A stretch of 9,221 bases of DNA, from the NCBI GenBank assembly GCA_009923125.1, contig RFUD01000063.1, forward strand, positions 1 through 9,221, written 5' to 3'. The notes under the pieces were generated by a model. The model made no database searches, was not told the DNA's origin, and saw only the letters and a list, made by a program, of their open reading frames with translations. Positions 1-7,639 of the stretch are shown piece after piece. Origin of the DNA: Planctomycetia bacterium. Lineage in GTDB: Bacteria; Planctomycetota; Planctomycetia; Pirellulales; UBA1268. Made by a program: the position numbers and the translations under genes. The first letter of the stretch is position 1, and every line of letters begins with the position of its first letter.

Positions 1-982
1 CGTCCACCCGCTCCTTGAACACGAGCGCCCCGGTCGGGCAGGTGATCATGCACTCGCCGCACGAGACGCAGCTCGACTCACCCATCGGGTCGTCGAGATC
101 GAAGCCGATGTGGGTGGCGTAGCCCTTGCCGGTGCGGCCGATGACGAAGTTGGCCTTCACGTCGGTACAGGCGCGGACGCAACGATCGCAGAGGATGCAC
201 TGGTCGTGATCGACGTCGATCCGGGGTGACGAGTGGTCGGCGCCGCGCTCGAGCGACCGCGGGCGAAACGCCTGTCCGCCCACGAGTGGCCACTTCGCGG
301 CGATCGTCTCCGGATCGGCCGTCGGATCGGCCGCCCGCTCGAGGCCCCGGGCCTCGCGGGCGAGGTCGTCGAGCCGCTCGGTGAGCCGGCCGAGCTCGTT
401 GAAGGGCAGCCGGGCGCGCCAGTCGGCAGGCAGGTGGTCGGTCGCCAGCAGGTTCACGAGCGTGCGCACGTTCGCGTCGATGCGGCCGCGGGCGGCGAGG
501 TCGGGCGAACGAATCGTCTGCACCTCCATCGTCTCCTCGACCCGGTGCTGGCACGCGGGCAAGAGTTTCCGCTCGCGCTGCATCGAGCCGCGCTTCACCT
601 TCGCGATCTCGACGCAGCACACGCGGCACACGGCCACCGGCTCGAGGTGCTCCTGGTGGCAGAGGATCGGGACAGGGTTGCCGGCCGGATCGTCGGCGTA
701 GGCCCGGCTCGCGGCGTCGTAGATCGTGGTCGCTCGCGGGATCGGCCGCCCCTCCGAGTCACGCAGGATCTTGCCCTGGGCGTCGGTGAGTGGCACCGCC
801 TTCGGCACCGTCACCTCGCGGCCGTCGATCTTGATCGTGATCTGCGTGGCAAAGTCGTCGGCCGTGACCTTGTCCATGCGCACGAGTTGCCCGTCGAGAT
901 CGCGGGCGAAGAGGCCGTCTTCCTCCGGCAGCACGAGGCCGTGGTCGAAGTCGTCGAGGTCGTCGTCGGCCGCGGTGCTCAT
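1..982 (-). CDS. NuoG/HoxU/FdhA-like iron-sulfur subunit, 3' end outside window
   Basis: The start is ATG at 982-980, overlapping the stop of the upstream flavoprotein gene as ATGA; 327 codons are visible and the frame is still open at base 1. Residues about 46-160 form a NuoG-type [2Fe-2S] domain with Cys108, Cys119, Cys122 and Cys144. Residues 262-315 form a double [4Fe-4S] ferredoxin domain: Cys262/265/268/272 (CILCDRCVRAC) and Cys305/308/311/315 (CVSCGECMITC). The family carries electrons between an NADH-binding flavoprotein and a catalytic centre. The His-Cys [4Fe-4S] ligand set usual between these domains in NuoG and HoxU is not visible: the matching stretch (residues 178-200, LLATDHLPADW) has no cysteine, nor does residue 145-261. 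The N-terminus has an acidic extension of about 45 residues. The product may stop shortly after the window edge (HoxU-like) or continue into a molybdopterin domain (formate dehydrogenase alpha); the window cannot decide. Confidence 0.88.
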   Translation of the reverse strand, partial: MSTAADDDLDDFDHGLVLPEEDGLFARDLDGQLVRMDKVTADDFATQITIKIDGREVTVPKAVPLTDAQGKILRDSEGRPIPRATTIYDAASRAYADDPAGNPVPILCHQEHLEPVAVCRVCCVEIAKVKRGSMQRERKLLPACQHRVEETMEVQTIRSPDLAARGRIDANVRTLVNLLATDHLPADWRARLPFNELGRLTERLDDLAREARGLERAADPTADPETIAAKWPLVGGQAFRPRSLERGADHSSPRIDVDHDQCILCDRCVRACTDVKANFVIGRTGKGYATHIGFDLDDPMGESSCVSCGECMITCPTGALVFKERVD

Positions 983-2745
983 GCGGGGGCTCCTGCGGGC
1001 GTGCGGCCGCGGAGGTGTGCGGCGAGATCGTCGGGGAAAAACTCGATCGCCGTCTCGAGCGGCTTGGCGGCGACCATGCCCAGACCGCAGATGCTCGTCA
1101 TCTCCATCGCGCGGGTGAGTTCCTTGACGAGCCGGCGCCGGCCGGCGAACTCGGTCGCACCCAGACCGCCCGTCATGACCTCTTCTCCCATCTCGACGAT
1201 CTTCTCCGAGCCGATCCGGCAGGGCACGCACTTGCCGCACGACTCGTCGCGGAAAAACTGCGAACAGTTGACCGCCTCGGCGATCATGTCGCGGGTGTCG
1301 TTGTAGACCACGAGACCCGCGCCGATCGCCTGGCCGATATCTCGAAACCGTTGCAGGTCGAGCTGGAGGTCGAGGATGTCGAGGTGGCCGTCACCGCGGG
1401 CGGTCACCTTGTCGACGAGATCCGCCGGCGCCCGCTTCTCCCAGCCGCGCGGCAGCGCCGATACCGGAAGCAGCGCGGGGAGGAAACCGCCGGAGGGCCC
1501 CGAGGGTGCGAACGCCTTGAGTCGGCCGACCGTGCCGCCGCACAGCCCGTCGAGCAGCTCGCGGAGCGTGATCCCGTTGGGCACCTCGTAGACGCCCGGC
1601 CGGGCGAGGTCGCCGGAGATCGAGAACAGCCGCCGGCCCTTGCAGCCGTTCGTGCCGCCATCCGCGTACCACGCGCCCCCCTTGAGAGCGATCGCGGGCG
1701 CCCAGGCGAACGTCTCCACGTTGCTCACCAGCGTGGGCTTGTCGTGGAGGCCGTTGGTCTCGAGCTGCGGCGGCTTCGGCCGCGGCTGGGCCCGGTGGTC
1801 TTCCATCGCCTCGATGAGCGCGCTCTGCTCGCCGCAGATGTAGCCCCCCGGGCTCGCGAACACCTCCACGGGGAAGCTCCGCGGGCCGCCGGCGATGCGG
1901 GGGCCGCAGGCCCCGAGCGATTCGGCCCGGGCGATCTCCCGGCGCATGATCTCGATCTGTTCGGCGTATTCGTGGCGGATGTAGATCCAGCCGCGGGTGG
2001 CGCCGGTGAGCAGGCCGGCGAGGATCACCCCTTCGAGGACGAGGTGCGGATGCCGGGTGAGCAGCTCGCGGTCCTTGAACGTGCCGGGCTCGCTTTCGTC
2101 GGCATTGCAGACGACGTATTTGGCGTCGCCCTTCGCTCGCCAGACGTCGTTCCACTTCTGATGCGCGGGCACGCCCGCCCCGCCCATGCCGCGCAGGTCG
2201 GCGGTCTTGAGCTCGTCGAGCACAGCCTGCGGCACTCCGCGCTCGGCGAAGGCGCGCACGGCGGCGTAGTCGGGCTGCCCGTCATAGGGGTCGATGCGCC
2301 ACGGGCGGTTGGAGTGGGGTTCATACGTGCTGTCGGCGTCGGCACGGGGCGGGCTGCCGTCGGCCGCGGCGCGGGCGAGGGCGGCGAGTTCGTCGGCCGT
2401 GCGGTTCGCGAAAAACTCGTCGTTGACGAGCGCGGCCACCGGGCGATCGCAGCGGCCGAGGCAGGAGACATACCGCACGGCCACCCGGCCCGCGGCGATG
2501 TCGGGGGCGAGCGTGGCCTCGAGGTCGCGCTTCAGCCGCGTGCAGCCATGCTGGTGGCAGGCCATGTCGTGGCAGACGAGCACTTCGGCGGCGGGGGGCG
2601 GCGTGAGCTTGAAGTGCGGAAAAAAGCTCGCCACCTCCTGGAGGCGGTAGAGCGGCGTGCCGGTCCGGTCGGCGAGTTTCCGCAGTTCCGCCTCGGGCAG
2701 GAACCGGTGCCGGTGCTGGATGTGGTGGAGTTCTTGGACGATCAC
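979..2745 (-). CDS. Fused NuoE-NuoF NADH-binding flavoprotein (HoxF / formate dehydrogenase beta type)
   Basis: A 588-residue diaphorase subunit expected to oxidise NADH or reduce NAD+ through FMN. Residues 1-125 are a NuoE-like thioredoxin-fold [2Fe-2S] domain with ligands Cys58, Cys63, Cys95 and Cys99 (C-x4-C ... C-x3-C). Residues about 145-588 are NuoF-like: a glycine-rich FMN/NADH loop RGMGGAGVPAHQKW (185-198), CNADESEPGTFKDR (213-226), PGGYICGEQSALIEAM (299-314), and a C-terminal [4Fe-4S] site with Cys503, Cys506, Cys509 and Cys553. The glycine loop has Met187 where complex I NuoF usually has Arg. The start is taken as GTG at 2745-2743: no ATG precedes the NuoE cysteines in frame, and the family N-terminus (LHHIQHRHRFLP) begins just after it. 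The frame stays open far upstream, but that is antisense-type noise over the glycosidase gene. It is first in an operon with the overlapping iron-sulfur subunit. Fusion plus partner fit HoxFU of NAD-linked hydrogenases or the FdsBA type of formate dehydrogenase, rather than a complete complex I. Confidence 0.92.
   Translation of the reverse strand: MIVQELHHIQHRHRFLPEAELRKLADRTGTPLYRLQEVASFFPHFKLTPPPAAEVLVCHDMACHQHGCTRLKRDLEATLAPDIAAGRVAVRYVSCLGRCDRPVAALVNDEFFANRTADELAALARAAADGSPPRADADSTYEPHSNRPWRIDPYDGQPDYAAVRAFAERGVPQAVLDELKTADLRGMGGAGVPAHQKWNDVWRAKGDAKYVVCNADESEPGTFKDRELLTRHPHLVLEGVILAGLLTGATRGWIYIRHEYAEQIEIMRREIARAESLGACGPRIAGGPRSFPVEVFASPGGYICGEQSALIEAMEDHRAQPRPKPPQLETNGLHDKPTLVSNVETFAWAPAIALKGGAWYADGGTNGCKGRRLFSISGDLARPGVYEVPNGITLRELLDGLCGGTVGRLKAFAPSGPSGGFLPALLPVSALPRGWEKRAPADLVDKVTARGDGHLDILDLQLDLQRFRDIGQAIGAGLVVYNDTRDMIAEAVNCSQFFRDESCGKCVPCRIGSEKIVEMGEEVMTGGLGATEFAGRRRLVKELTRAMEMTSICGLGMVAAKPLETAIEFFPDDLAAHLRGRTPAGAPA
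990..994 (-). promoter_or_regulatory. Ribosome-binding site of the iron-sulfur subunit gene
   Basis: The minus strand reads AGGAG, seven bases before the ATG at 982-980. It lies inside the last codons of the upstream flavoprotein gene. It supports the ATG chosen and, with the ATGA overlap, suggests translational coupling of the two subunits. Confidence 0.7.
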
Positions 2746-2779
2746 GACGCACCCAGACCGAGAGTTGCCTGTCGCGGGT

Positions 2780-2808
2780 AAGGTACGTTTCGCGAGAGGA
2801 GCGTGCAA
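2780..2808 (-). promoter_or_regulatory. Candidate sigma70-like promoter for the redox operon
   Basis: On the minus strand TTGCAC (2808-2803) and TACCTT (2785-2780) are separated by exactly 17 bases and lie about 35 bases before the GTG start. Each hexamer matches the classical consensus at only three of six positions, so this rests mainly on spacing and position in the only gap upstream of the operon. Confidence 0.3.
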
Positions 2809-2825
2809 CGCGGAGGGGTCTGTGG

Positions 2826-2859
2826 CCGCCGGCCGGCGGGAGTGCGGGAACTCGGTTCC
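2826..2859. repeat. Small inverted repeats between glycosidase and redox operon
   Basis: Two dyads lie just downstream of the glycosidase stop. GGAAC (2847-2851) and GTTCC (2855-2859) can form a five-pair stem with a three-base loop. CCGCCGGCCGGCGG (2826-2839) is a perfect palindrome. Neither is followed by a T tract, so a termination role for the glycosidase transcript is only possible. The palindrome could also be a protein-binding site upstream of the redox promoter. Confidence 0.3.
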
Positions 2860-2867
2860 GCAGGACC

Positions 2868-5591
2868 CTAGCGCCACTCGTCGATCAGGTTCGCCACGAG
2901 GGCCGTCCAGCCGGTCTGGTGGCTCGCGCCCAGGCCGGCGCCCGTGTCTCCGTGGAAGTACTCGAAGAACAACAGCTCGTCGCGCCACGCGGGGTCGGTG
3001 AATCGCGGGTCGTCGCCCCAGACGGCCCGCCGGCCGCCGCCGTCGCGGAGGAAGATCGAGACGAGCCGCCTTGCCACGTCCCCCGCCATCTCGCGGAGCG
3101 GGATCGACCTCCCGCTCGACGCCGGCGTCTCGACCGTGAACCCGGGCCCGAAGGCGGTGCCCAGTCGGCGCAGCGACTCGACGAGCAGGAACGTGGTGGG
3201 AAACCAGATCGGCCCGCGCCAGTTCGAGTTGCCCCCCTTGAGCTTCGTCGCCGACTCCGCCGGCTCGTAGCCGACCCGGCGCCCCTCGTACTCGAACGGC
3301 TCCGTGGCATGCCGCCGCGAGAGCGAACGGATCCCGTGAGGCGCGAGGAACTCCGCCGGGTCGTGCAGTTGGGCGAGAATCCTGCGGAGCTGCGCGATGT
3401 TCACGATCGCCAGCAGGTGGGTCGTCGTGCCGTCGGCGGCGGGCACCTGCTGGATCACGTCGGCCACCATCTCGCGCCGATTGGCGAGGAACCAATGGAG
3501 ATTCGAGCTGAACTCCTTGAAGGGCGCGATCCACGCCGCCTCGAGCCGCTCGACGGCGAACAGCGGGATCAGGCCCACGAGCGACCGCACGCGAAACTTC
3601 TCGTGGCTCCCGTCGGCGTGCCGGAGCACGTCGTAGAAGAAGCCGTCGTCCTCGTCGAAGAGCGAGGAACCGCGGCCGCCCATGTTTTTCATCGCCGAGG
3701 CGATGTAGGCGTAGTGCTGGAGGAACTTCGAGGCCAGCCCCTCGTAGACCGGATTCTCGTGGGCCAGTTCCAGGGCGACGCGCATCATCGTGAGCGAAAA
3801 CATCCCCATCCAGCCGGTGGCGTCCGACTGCTCGAGCCGCGCGCCGTGCGCCGCCCCCTCGCTGCGATCGAAGACGCTGATGTTGTCGAGGCCCAGGAAT
3901 CCTCCCTCGAAGACGTTGTTGCCCTCGGGGTCGACCTTGTTCACCCAGCTCGTGAACGTGAGGAGCAGCTTGTGGAAACAGCGCTCCAGCCAGGCCCGGT
4001 CGGTGCGGCCGTGCCGCCGCTTCTCCATGTTGTAGACCCGCCATACGGCCCAGGCGTGCACGGGGGGATTCAGGTCGCTGAATTCCCATTCGTAGGCCGG
4101 GAGCTGGCCGCTCGGGTGCTGGAACTGCTCGAACAGTAGCAGCCAGAGTTGGTCCTTCGCGAACTGGGGATCGACGAGCGCGAAGGGGACGCACTGGAAG
4201 GCGAGATCCCACGCGGCGAACCACGGATACTCCCACTTGTCGGGCATCGAAAGCACGCGGTGGGAGTTGAGGTGCCGCCAGTGCCGGTTGCGTATCGCGC
4301 GCCGCTCGGGCGGCGGCGGGGCGGCCGGGTTGTCGCCATCGAGCCAGGCCGCGACGTCGAAGATGTAGTTCTGCTTCGTCCACAAGAGACCGGCGAGGGC
4401 CCGGCGCTGCACGTGCCGTTCGTCGGCCGTCGCATCCGGCGGCGCGAGACCTGCGTAAAACGCGTCGGCATCGTGCCGGCGGACCGTGATCGCCGCATCG
4501 ACCACCTCCGCGAGCCCCGGGCCGTCGCCCGGAACCGCCTCGTGGGGTGGACGGTCGGTGAGGAGGAGATGCACGGCCGCGGTCCCGCCCGCAGGTATGG
4601 CCAAGATGTGGTGCGAGCAGGCTTTCGTGCCGACACGGGCCGGGTTCACCGCCTCGCAGTCGGCGGTGCAGAGCAGCCGGTGGAATGCGTCTTTGGTGAA
4701 GGGGGACAGGCTCGTGCACGTCGGTCCGAACACCGCCTGACCATGCGTCTCGTTGTCGGTGAACAACGCCCGATCCACGGGCACCGCGGGCGCGAGCAGC
4801 CAGCGACGGCCGAGCCGGGCGCTGGGCGGGAGCCGCGAATCGATCACGACTCCCGTGTCGTCGGCTTCGAAGCAGACCGTGCCGACGGGGGCCGGCGCGA
4901 GGCGGATCACGGGCTGCGGCAGCGGCTCGGCGCCCCACGACCACGTGTTGCGAAACCAGAGTGTGGGCAGCACGTGGAGTGGGGCGACCTCCGGGCCACG
5001 GTTGGTCGCGGTGATCCGGATGGCGATCTCGTCCGGCGATCGCTTCGCATACTCGATGATGATGTCGAAATACCGGTTCTCCGCGAAGGCGTCGGTGTCG
5101 GTGAGTTCGAACTCGGCCCCCTGCCCCTCCCGCCGGCGGTTTTCAGCGACGAGCGATTCATATGGGAACGGCCGCTGCGGATACCGGTAGAGCAGGCTCA
5201 TGAACGAGTGCGTCGGCGTGTTGTCGACGTGGTAGTAGCACTCCTTCACGTCCTCCCCGTGGTTGCCGTCGAGTGGTGTCAGGCCGAACAATCGCTCCTT
5301 GAGGTGCGTATCGACTCCGTTCCAGAAGGTCGGAGCGAAGCAGAGCCCTTGAAAACGGTCGCTGATGCCCGCGATGCCGTCCTCGCCCCAGCGATAGGCC
5401 TTCGCCCGGGCGTGGTCGTAGGTGAGATACCGCCAGGCGTCACCGTCGGGGGAATAGTCCTCCCGGACGGTTCCCCACGAGCGGTCCGAGAGATACGGCC
5501 CCCAGCGCCTCCAGCCGGTGGCATCGTCGCACACCTCGCCCAGCCTGCCCGATTCCGCGTCGTCCAGTCGGGATGCGTCAGTTCGGGGCAT
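2868..5591 (-). CDS. GH63/MGH1-like glycoside hydrolase (glucosidase-type)
   Basis: A 907-residue protein, start ATG 5591-5589, stop TAG. The N-terminus has the block WGPYLSDRSWGTVREDYS (30-47), then a beta-rich region (to about 350). An alpha/alpha-barrel catalytic region resembling GH63 and the mannosylglycerate hydrolase MGH1 group runs from about 390 to the end. Visible motifs are WEYPWFAAWDLAF (453-465), GGNSNWRGPIWFPTTFL (786-802) and FFEYFHGDTGAGLGASHQTGW (split at 875-885 and 886-895). By analogy with GH63 enzymes, Asp462 is the best general-acid candidate and Glu877 the best base candidate; this is inferred, not proven. Family members act on glucosides such as alpha-glucose oligosaccharides, glucosylglycerate or mannosylglycerate; the substrate here cannot be read. 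There is no signal peptide or membrane segment, so it is probably cytoplasmic. It runs in the same direction as the redox operon but 122 bases away, and is divergent from the GlcG/HbpS-like gene. No clear Shine-Dalgarno sequence precedes the start. Confidence 0.85.
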   Translation of the reverse strand: MPRTDASRLDDAESGRLGEVCDDATGWRRWGPYLSDRSWGTVREDYSPDGDAWRYLTYDHARAKAYRWGEDGIAGISDRFQGLCFAPTFWNGVDTHLKERLFGLTPLDGNHGEDVKECYYHVDNTPTHSFMSLLYRYPQRPFPYESLVAENRRREGQGAEFELTDTDAFAENRYFDIIIEYAKRSPDEIAIRITATNRGPEVAPLHVLPTLWFRNTWSWGAEPLPQPVIRLAPAPVGTVCFEADDTGVVIDSRLPPSARLGRRWLLAPAVPVDRALFTDNETHGQAVFGPTCTSLSPFTKDAFHRLLCTADCEAVNPARVGTKACSHHILAIPAGGTAAVHLLLTDRPPHEAVPGDGPGLAEVVDAAITVRRHDADAFYAGLAPPDATADERHVQRRALAGLLWTKQNYIFDVAAWLDGDNPAAPPPPERRAIRNRHWRHLNSHRVLSMPDKWEYPWFAAWDLAFQCVPFALVDPQFAKDQLWLLLFEQFQHPSGQLPAYEWEFSDLNPPVHAWAVWRVYNMEKRRHGRTDRAWLERCFHKLLLTFTSWVNKVDPEGNNVFEGGFLGLDNISVFDRSEGAAHGARLEQSDATGWMGMFSLTMMRVALELAHENPVYEGLASKFLQHYAYIASAMKNMGGRGSSLFDEDDGFFYDVLRHADGSHEKFRVRSLVGLIPLFAVERLEAAWIAPFKEFSSNLHWFLANRREMVADVIQQVPAADGTTTHLLAIVNIAQLRRILAQLHDPAEFLAPHGIRSLSRRHATEPFEYEGRRVGYEPAESATKLKGGNSNWRGPIWFPTTFLLVESLRRLGTAFGPGFTVETPASSGRSIPLREMAGDVARRLVSIFLRDGGGRRAVWGDDPRFTDPAWRDELLFFEYFHGDTGAGLGASHQTGWTALVANLIDEWR

Positions 5592-5630
5592 GGGGCGAGG
5601 CGTCCGGGCCGGGAGGTTTGTTCCGCCGAC

Positions 5631-5650
5631 GAACTTCCTGCCGGAAATTC
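5631..5650. promoter_or_regulatory. 20-base dyad in divergent intergenic region, possible operator
   Basis: The half-sites GAACTTCC (5631-5638) and GGAAATTC (5643-5650) are inverted, match at seven of eight positions, and are separated by TGCC. Overall symmetry is 16 of 20 bases. The dyad lies in the 122-base gap (5592-5713) between two divergent genes, 40 bases from the glycosidase start and 64 bases from the GlcG/HbpS-like start, where a repressor or activator could act on both. No confident -35/-10 pair is visible on either strand of this gap. Confidence 0.4.
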
Positions 5651-5713
5651 CAGCCGATGGCGTCCGATTCCCCGCGAGGGTAGCGTCGGGGTGGCCTCCC
5701 GGGAAAGTGAGCG

Positions 5714-7639
5714 ATGTTTCTCAGCATCTGGCAGCGACTGACGCGGAAGGCCCGGTGCCACCGTCCCCGCGGTGCGGCAGCTGAGCCGTTCGGGGCCGAG
5801 CGGCTCGAGGCTCGGACCGCGCTCGCGGTCGCCCAGCTCTCGACCGCCGAGGTGCAAGGCCTTCTCGACAGGGCTTCGGCCGCGACGCCAAGCAACGACG
5901 CCATCATCGCGGTCGTGGATCGCACCGGGCAGATCCTGGGGGTGCGGACGGAGTCGGCGGTCGACACGTCGGATCCCGCGAAGCTCGCCTTCTCGATCGA
6001 CGGGGCCGTCGCCAAGGCCCGCACGGGCGCCTTCTTCTCCAACGGCCAGGCGATTCTCACGTCACGCACGGTGAGCCACATCAGCCAGAGCACGATCACG
6101 CAACGGGAAGTCGAGGCGAATCCCAACAGCCCGATCGACACGATCAACGGCCCCGGCTACGTGGCGCCGATCGGGATCGCCGGCAAGTTCCCCCCCGGGA
6201 TCCTCAACCAGCCGCTCGTGGATCTGTTCGCGATCGAGCACACCAACCGCACGAGCATCGTCGCCAACGGCGTGACGATCACCAACCGTGATTCTTACGG
6301 CACTCAATCTGGCACGGACCCCGGCGGGATCGCCCGCGGCATCTCCACGATGCCCGGCGGCCTGGGCATCTACCGCTTCAAAACGAACGAACTCATCGGT
6401 GGGATAGGCGTTTTTTTCCCCGGCAAGACCGGTTTCGCGACCTATGAACAGGGGTTCGTCGCCTCTGCCGCCCAGACCCGGACCGCGCGGCTCAACGCCC
6501 CGCGGGCCCTCGAGGCGGAGTCGATCGCGCTCGAGGCCCTGCTCCCGGTCACCATCCCGAACGGCGGTACCCCCCTGCCGGCGCTCGCCGTCACGCTGGC
6601 CCCGCAGTTGCTGCTCGAGCGGGCCGGGTTCGGCAACCTCTCCGTCCCGGTATCGCTCGGACAGGCGCAGACCATCGTCAACGCCGTCAATAACGCGGCG
6701 CGGATCTACCTCGGCGGCATCGCCCTGCAAAGCTTCGGTTCCCAGGCCGGCCCGTTGGGAGTTCAGCAGATTTTCAACCTCATCCGGGCGTATGGCAACG
6801 GCGTCGCCAACGGCGCCGACCAGCCCGTGGCCCCGGGCGGCGTGCTGCTCCTGCCGGGCCAGCCCCAGGCCGCCGGCTGGCTCGTGCCGGCCCAGTCCGG
6901 GAGCGTGCTGACCGCCGCCCAGGTGACGCAGATCATCAACGCCGGCATCGCACAGGCGCAGAAGACGCGGGCCCAGATTCGGTCGCAGCCCACGTTTGCC
7001 AGGATGGTGCTCGCCGTGGCCGACTTCGACGGCACGCTTCTCGGCGTTTACCGGATGACCGACGCCACCGTGTTTTCAATCGACGTGGCCGTGGCGAAGG
7101 CCCGCAACACGGTCTACTACGCGTCGCCCGACCTGCAGCCGCAGGATCGCGCCGGTCGCGTGCCGCTCGGCACCGCCTTCACCAACCGCACATTCCGCTA
7201 TCTCGCCGTGCCCAACTATCCCTCCGGCAACAGCAACGCGGCACCGGCGCCGTTCTCGATCCTCAACGAGCCGGGCATCAATCCCAGGACGGGCCTCAAC
7301 GTCGGCCCTCCGAAACCGGCGTCGTCGTTCACCACCGTGCTCGGCTTCGACTCCTTCAATCCGGGCCGAAACTTCAGTTGCCCGTTCACCGTGCAGCCGG
7401 CCCAGAATCAGAACGGCGTCGTGTTTTTTCCAGGGAGCACCGCGGTGTACCGCGGCAGGAACCTGGCCGGGGGCTTCGGGGTGAGCGGCGACGGTGTCGA
7501 TCAGGACGACGTGGTCACGTTCTACGGATCGACCGGCTACGCCGCTCCGGCAGCAGTCCGGGCCGACCAGTATTTCGTGCGCGGCATCCGGCTGCCGTAC
7601 ATCAAGTTCTCGCGCAATGCGATGGCGGGATTGCGCTGA
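5714..7639 (+). CDS. Tandem GlcG/HbpS-like (DUF336-type) protein with LEPR-like N-terminus
   Basis: A 641-residue protein. The ATG at 5714 is fixed by an in-frame TGA at 5708-5710. Two diverged copies of a GlcG/HbpS-like fold are visible. Copy 1 has AIIAVVDRTGQILGVRTES (63-81), FSIDGAVAKARTGAFFSN (93-110) and GGIGVFFPGKTG (229-240). Copy 2 has MVLAVADFDGTLLGVYRMTD (431-450), FSIDVAVAKARNTVYYASPD (454-473) and GGFGVSGDGVDQDD (586-599). The copies are about 360 residues apart and joined by an alanine/proline-rich linker. Copy 2 keeps the GVSGDG turn common in the family; copy 1 has GVFFPG there. Family members bind haem or small molecules or are of unknown role (GlcG of the glycolate locus). 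The N-terminus has basic residues followed by ERLEARTALA (29-38), resembling the LEPRxLL motif found at the start of many planctomycete exported proteins; a classical hydrophobic signal peptide is not obvious. It is monocistronic, divergent from the glycosidase and convergent with the repeat protein. The molecular role is unknown. Confidence 0.82.
   Translation: MFLSIWQRLTRKARCHRPRGAAAEPFGAERLEARTALAVAQLSTAEVQGLLDRASAATPSNDAIIAVVDRTGQILGVRTESAVDTSDPAKLAFSIDGAVAKARTGAFFSNGQAILTSRTVSHISQSTITQREVEANPNSPIDTINGPGYVAPIGIAGKFPPGILNQPLVDLFAIEHTNRTSIVANGVTITNRDSYGTQSGTDPGGIARGISTMPGGLGIYRFKTNELIGGIGVFFPGKTGFATYEQGFVASAAQTRTARLNAPRALEAESIALEALLPVTIPNGGTPLPALAVTLAPQLLLERAGFGNLSVPVSLGQAQTIVNAVNNAARIYLGGIALQSFGSQAGPLGVQQIFNLIRAYGNGVANGADQPVAPGGVLLLPGQPQAAGWLVPAQSGSVLTAAQVTQIINAGIAQAQKTRAQIRSQPTFARMVLAVADFDGTLLGVYRMTDATVFSIDVAVAKARNTVYYASPDLQPQDRAGRVPLGTAFTNRTFRYLAVPNYPSGNSNAAPAPFSILNEPGINPRTGLNVGPPKPASSFTTVLGFDSFNPGRNFSCPFTVQPAQNQNGVVFFPGSTAVYRGRNLAGGFGVSGDGVDQDDVVTFYGSTGYAAPAAVRADQYFVRGIRLPYIKFSRNAMAGLR

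Noticed and set aside
229..240. P-loop-like PGKTG in the GlcG/HbpS-like protein (residue numbers)
   Set aside because: It lacks the GxxxxGK[ST] spacing and sits in the turn of a GlcG/HbpS-like domain, so it is not a nucleotide-binding site.
78..629. Minus-strand 183-codon frame overlapping the iron-sulfur subunit gene
   Set aside because: The other frame on the same strand carries all the cluster cysteines and the ATGA-linked start; this one is Arg-rich noise.
1015..2781. Plus-strand open frame of 588 codons antisense to the flavoprotein gene
   Set aside because: It mirrors a gene with full NuoE/NuoF motifs; the antisense product is Arg/Ala/Glu/Val-rich without recognisable domains, as expected for GC-rich shadow frames.
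2746..4944. Upstream extension of the flavoprotein frame to give a 1321-residue protein
   Set aside because: The extension runs through the glycosidase gene in another frame, is Arg/Ala-rich and has no domain; the NuoE-like sequence starts right after the GTG at 2745.
4149..5741. Plus-strand open frame of 530 codons antisense to the glycosidase, and a similar one at 2919-4139
   Set aside because: Both lie opposite a well-supported glycosidase with clear family motifs and show only low-complexity shadow composition.
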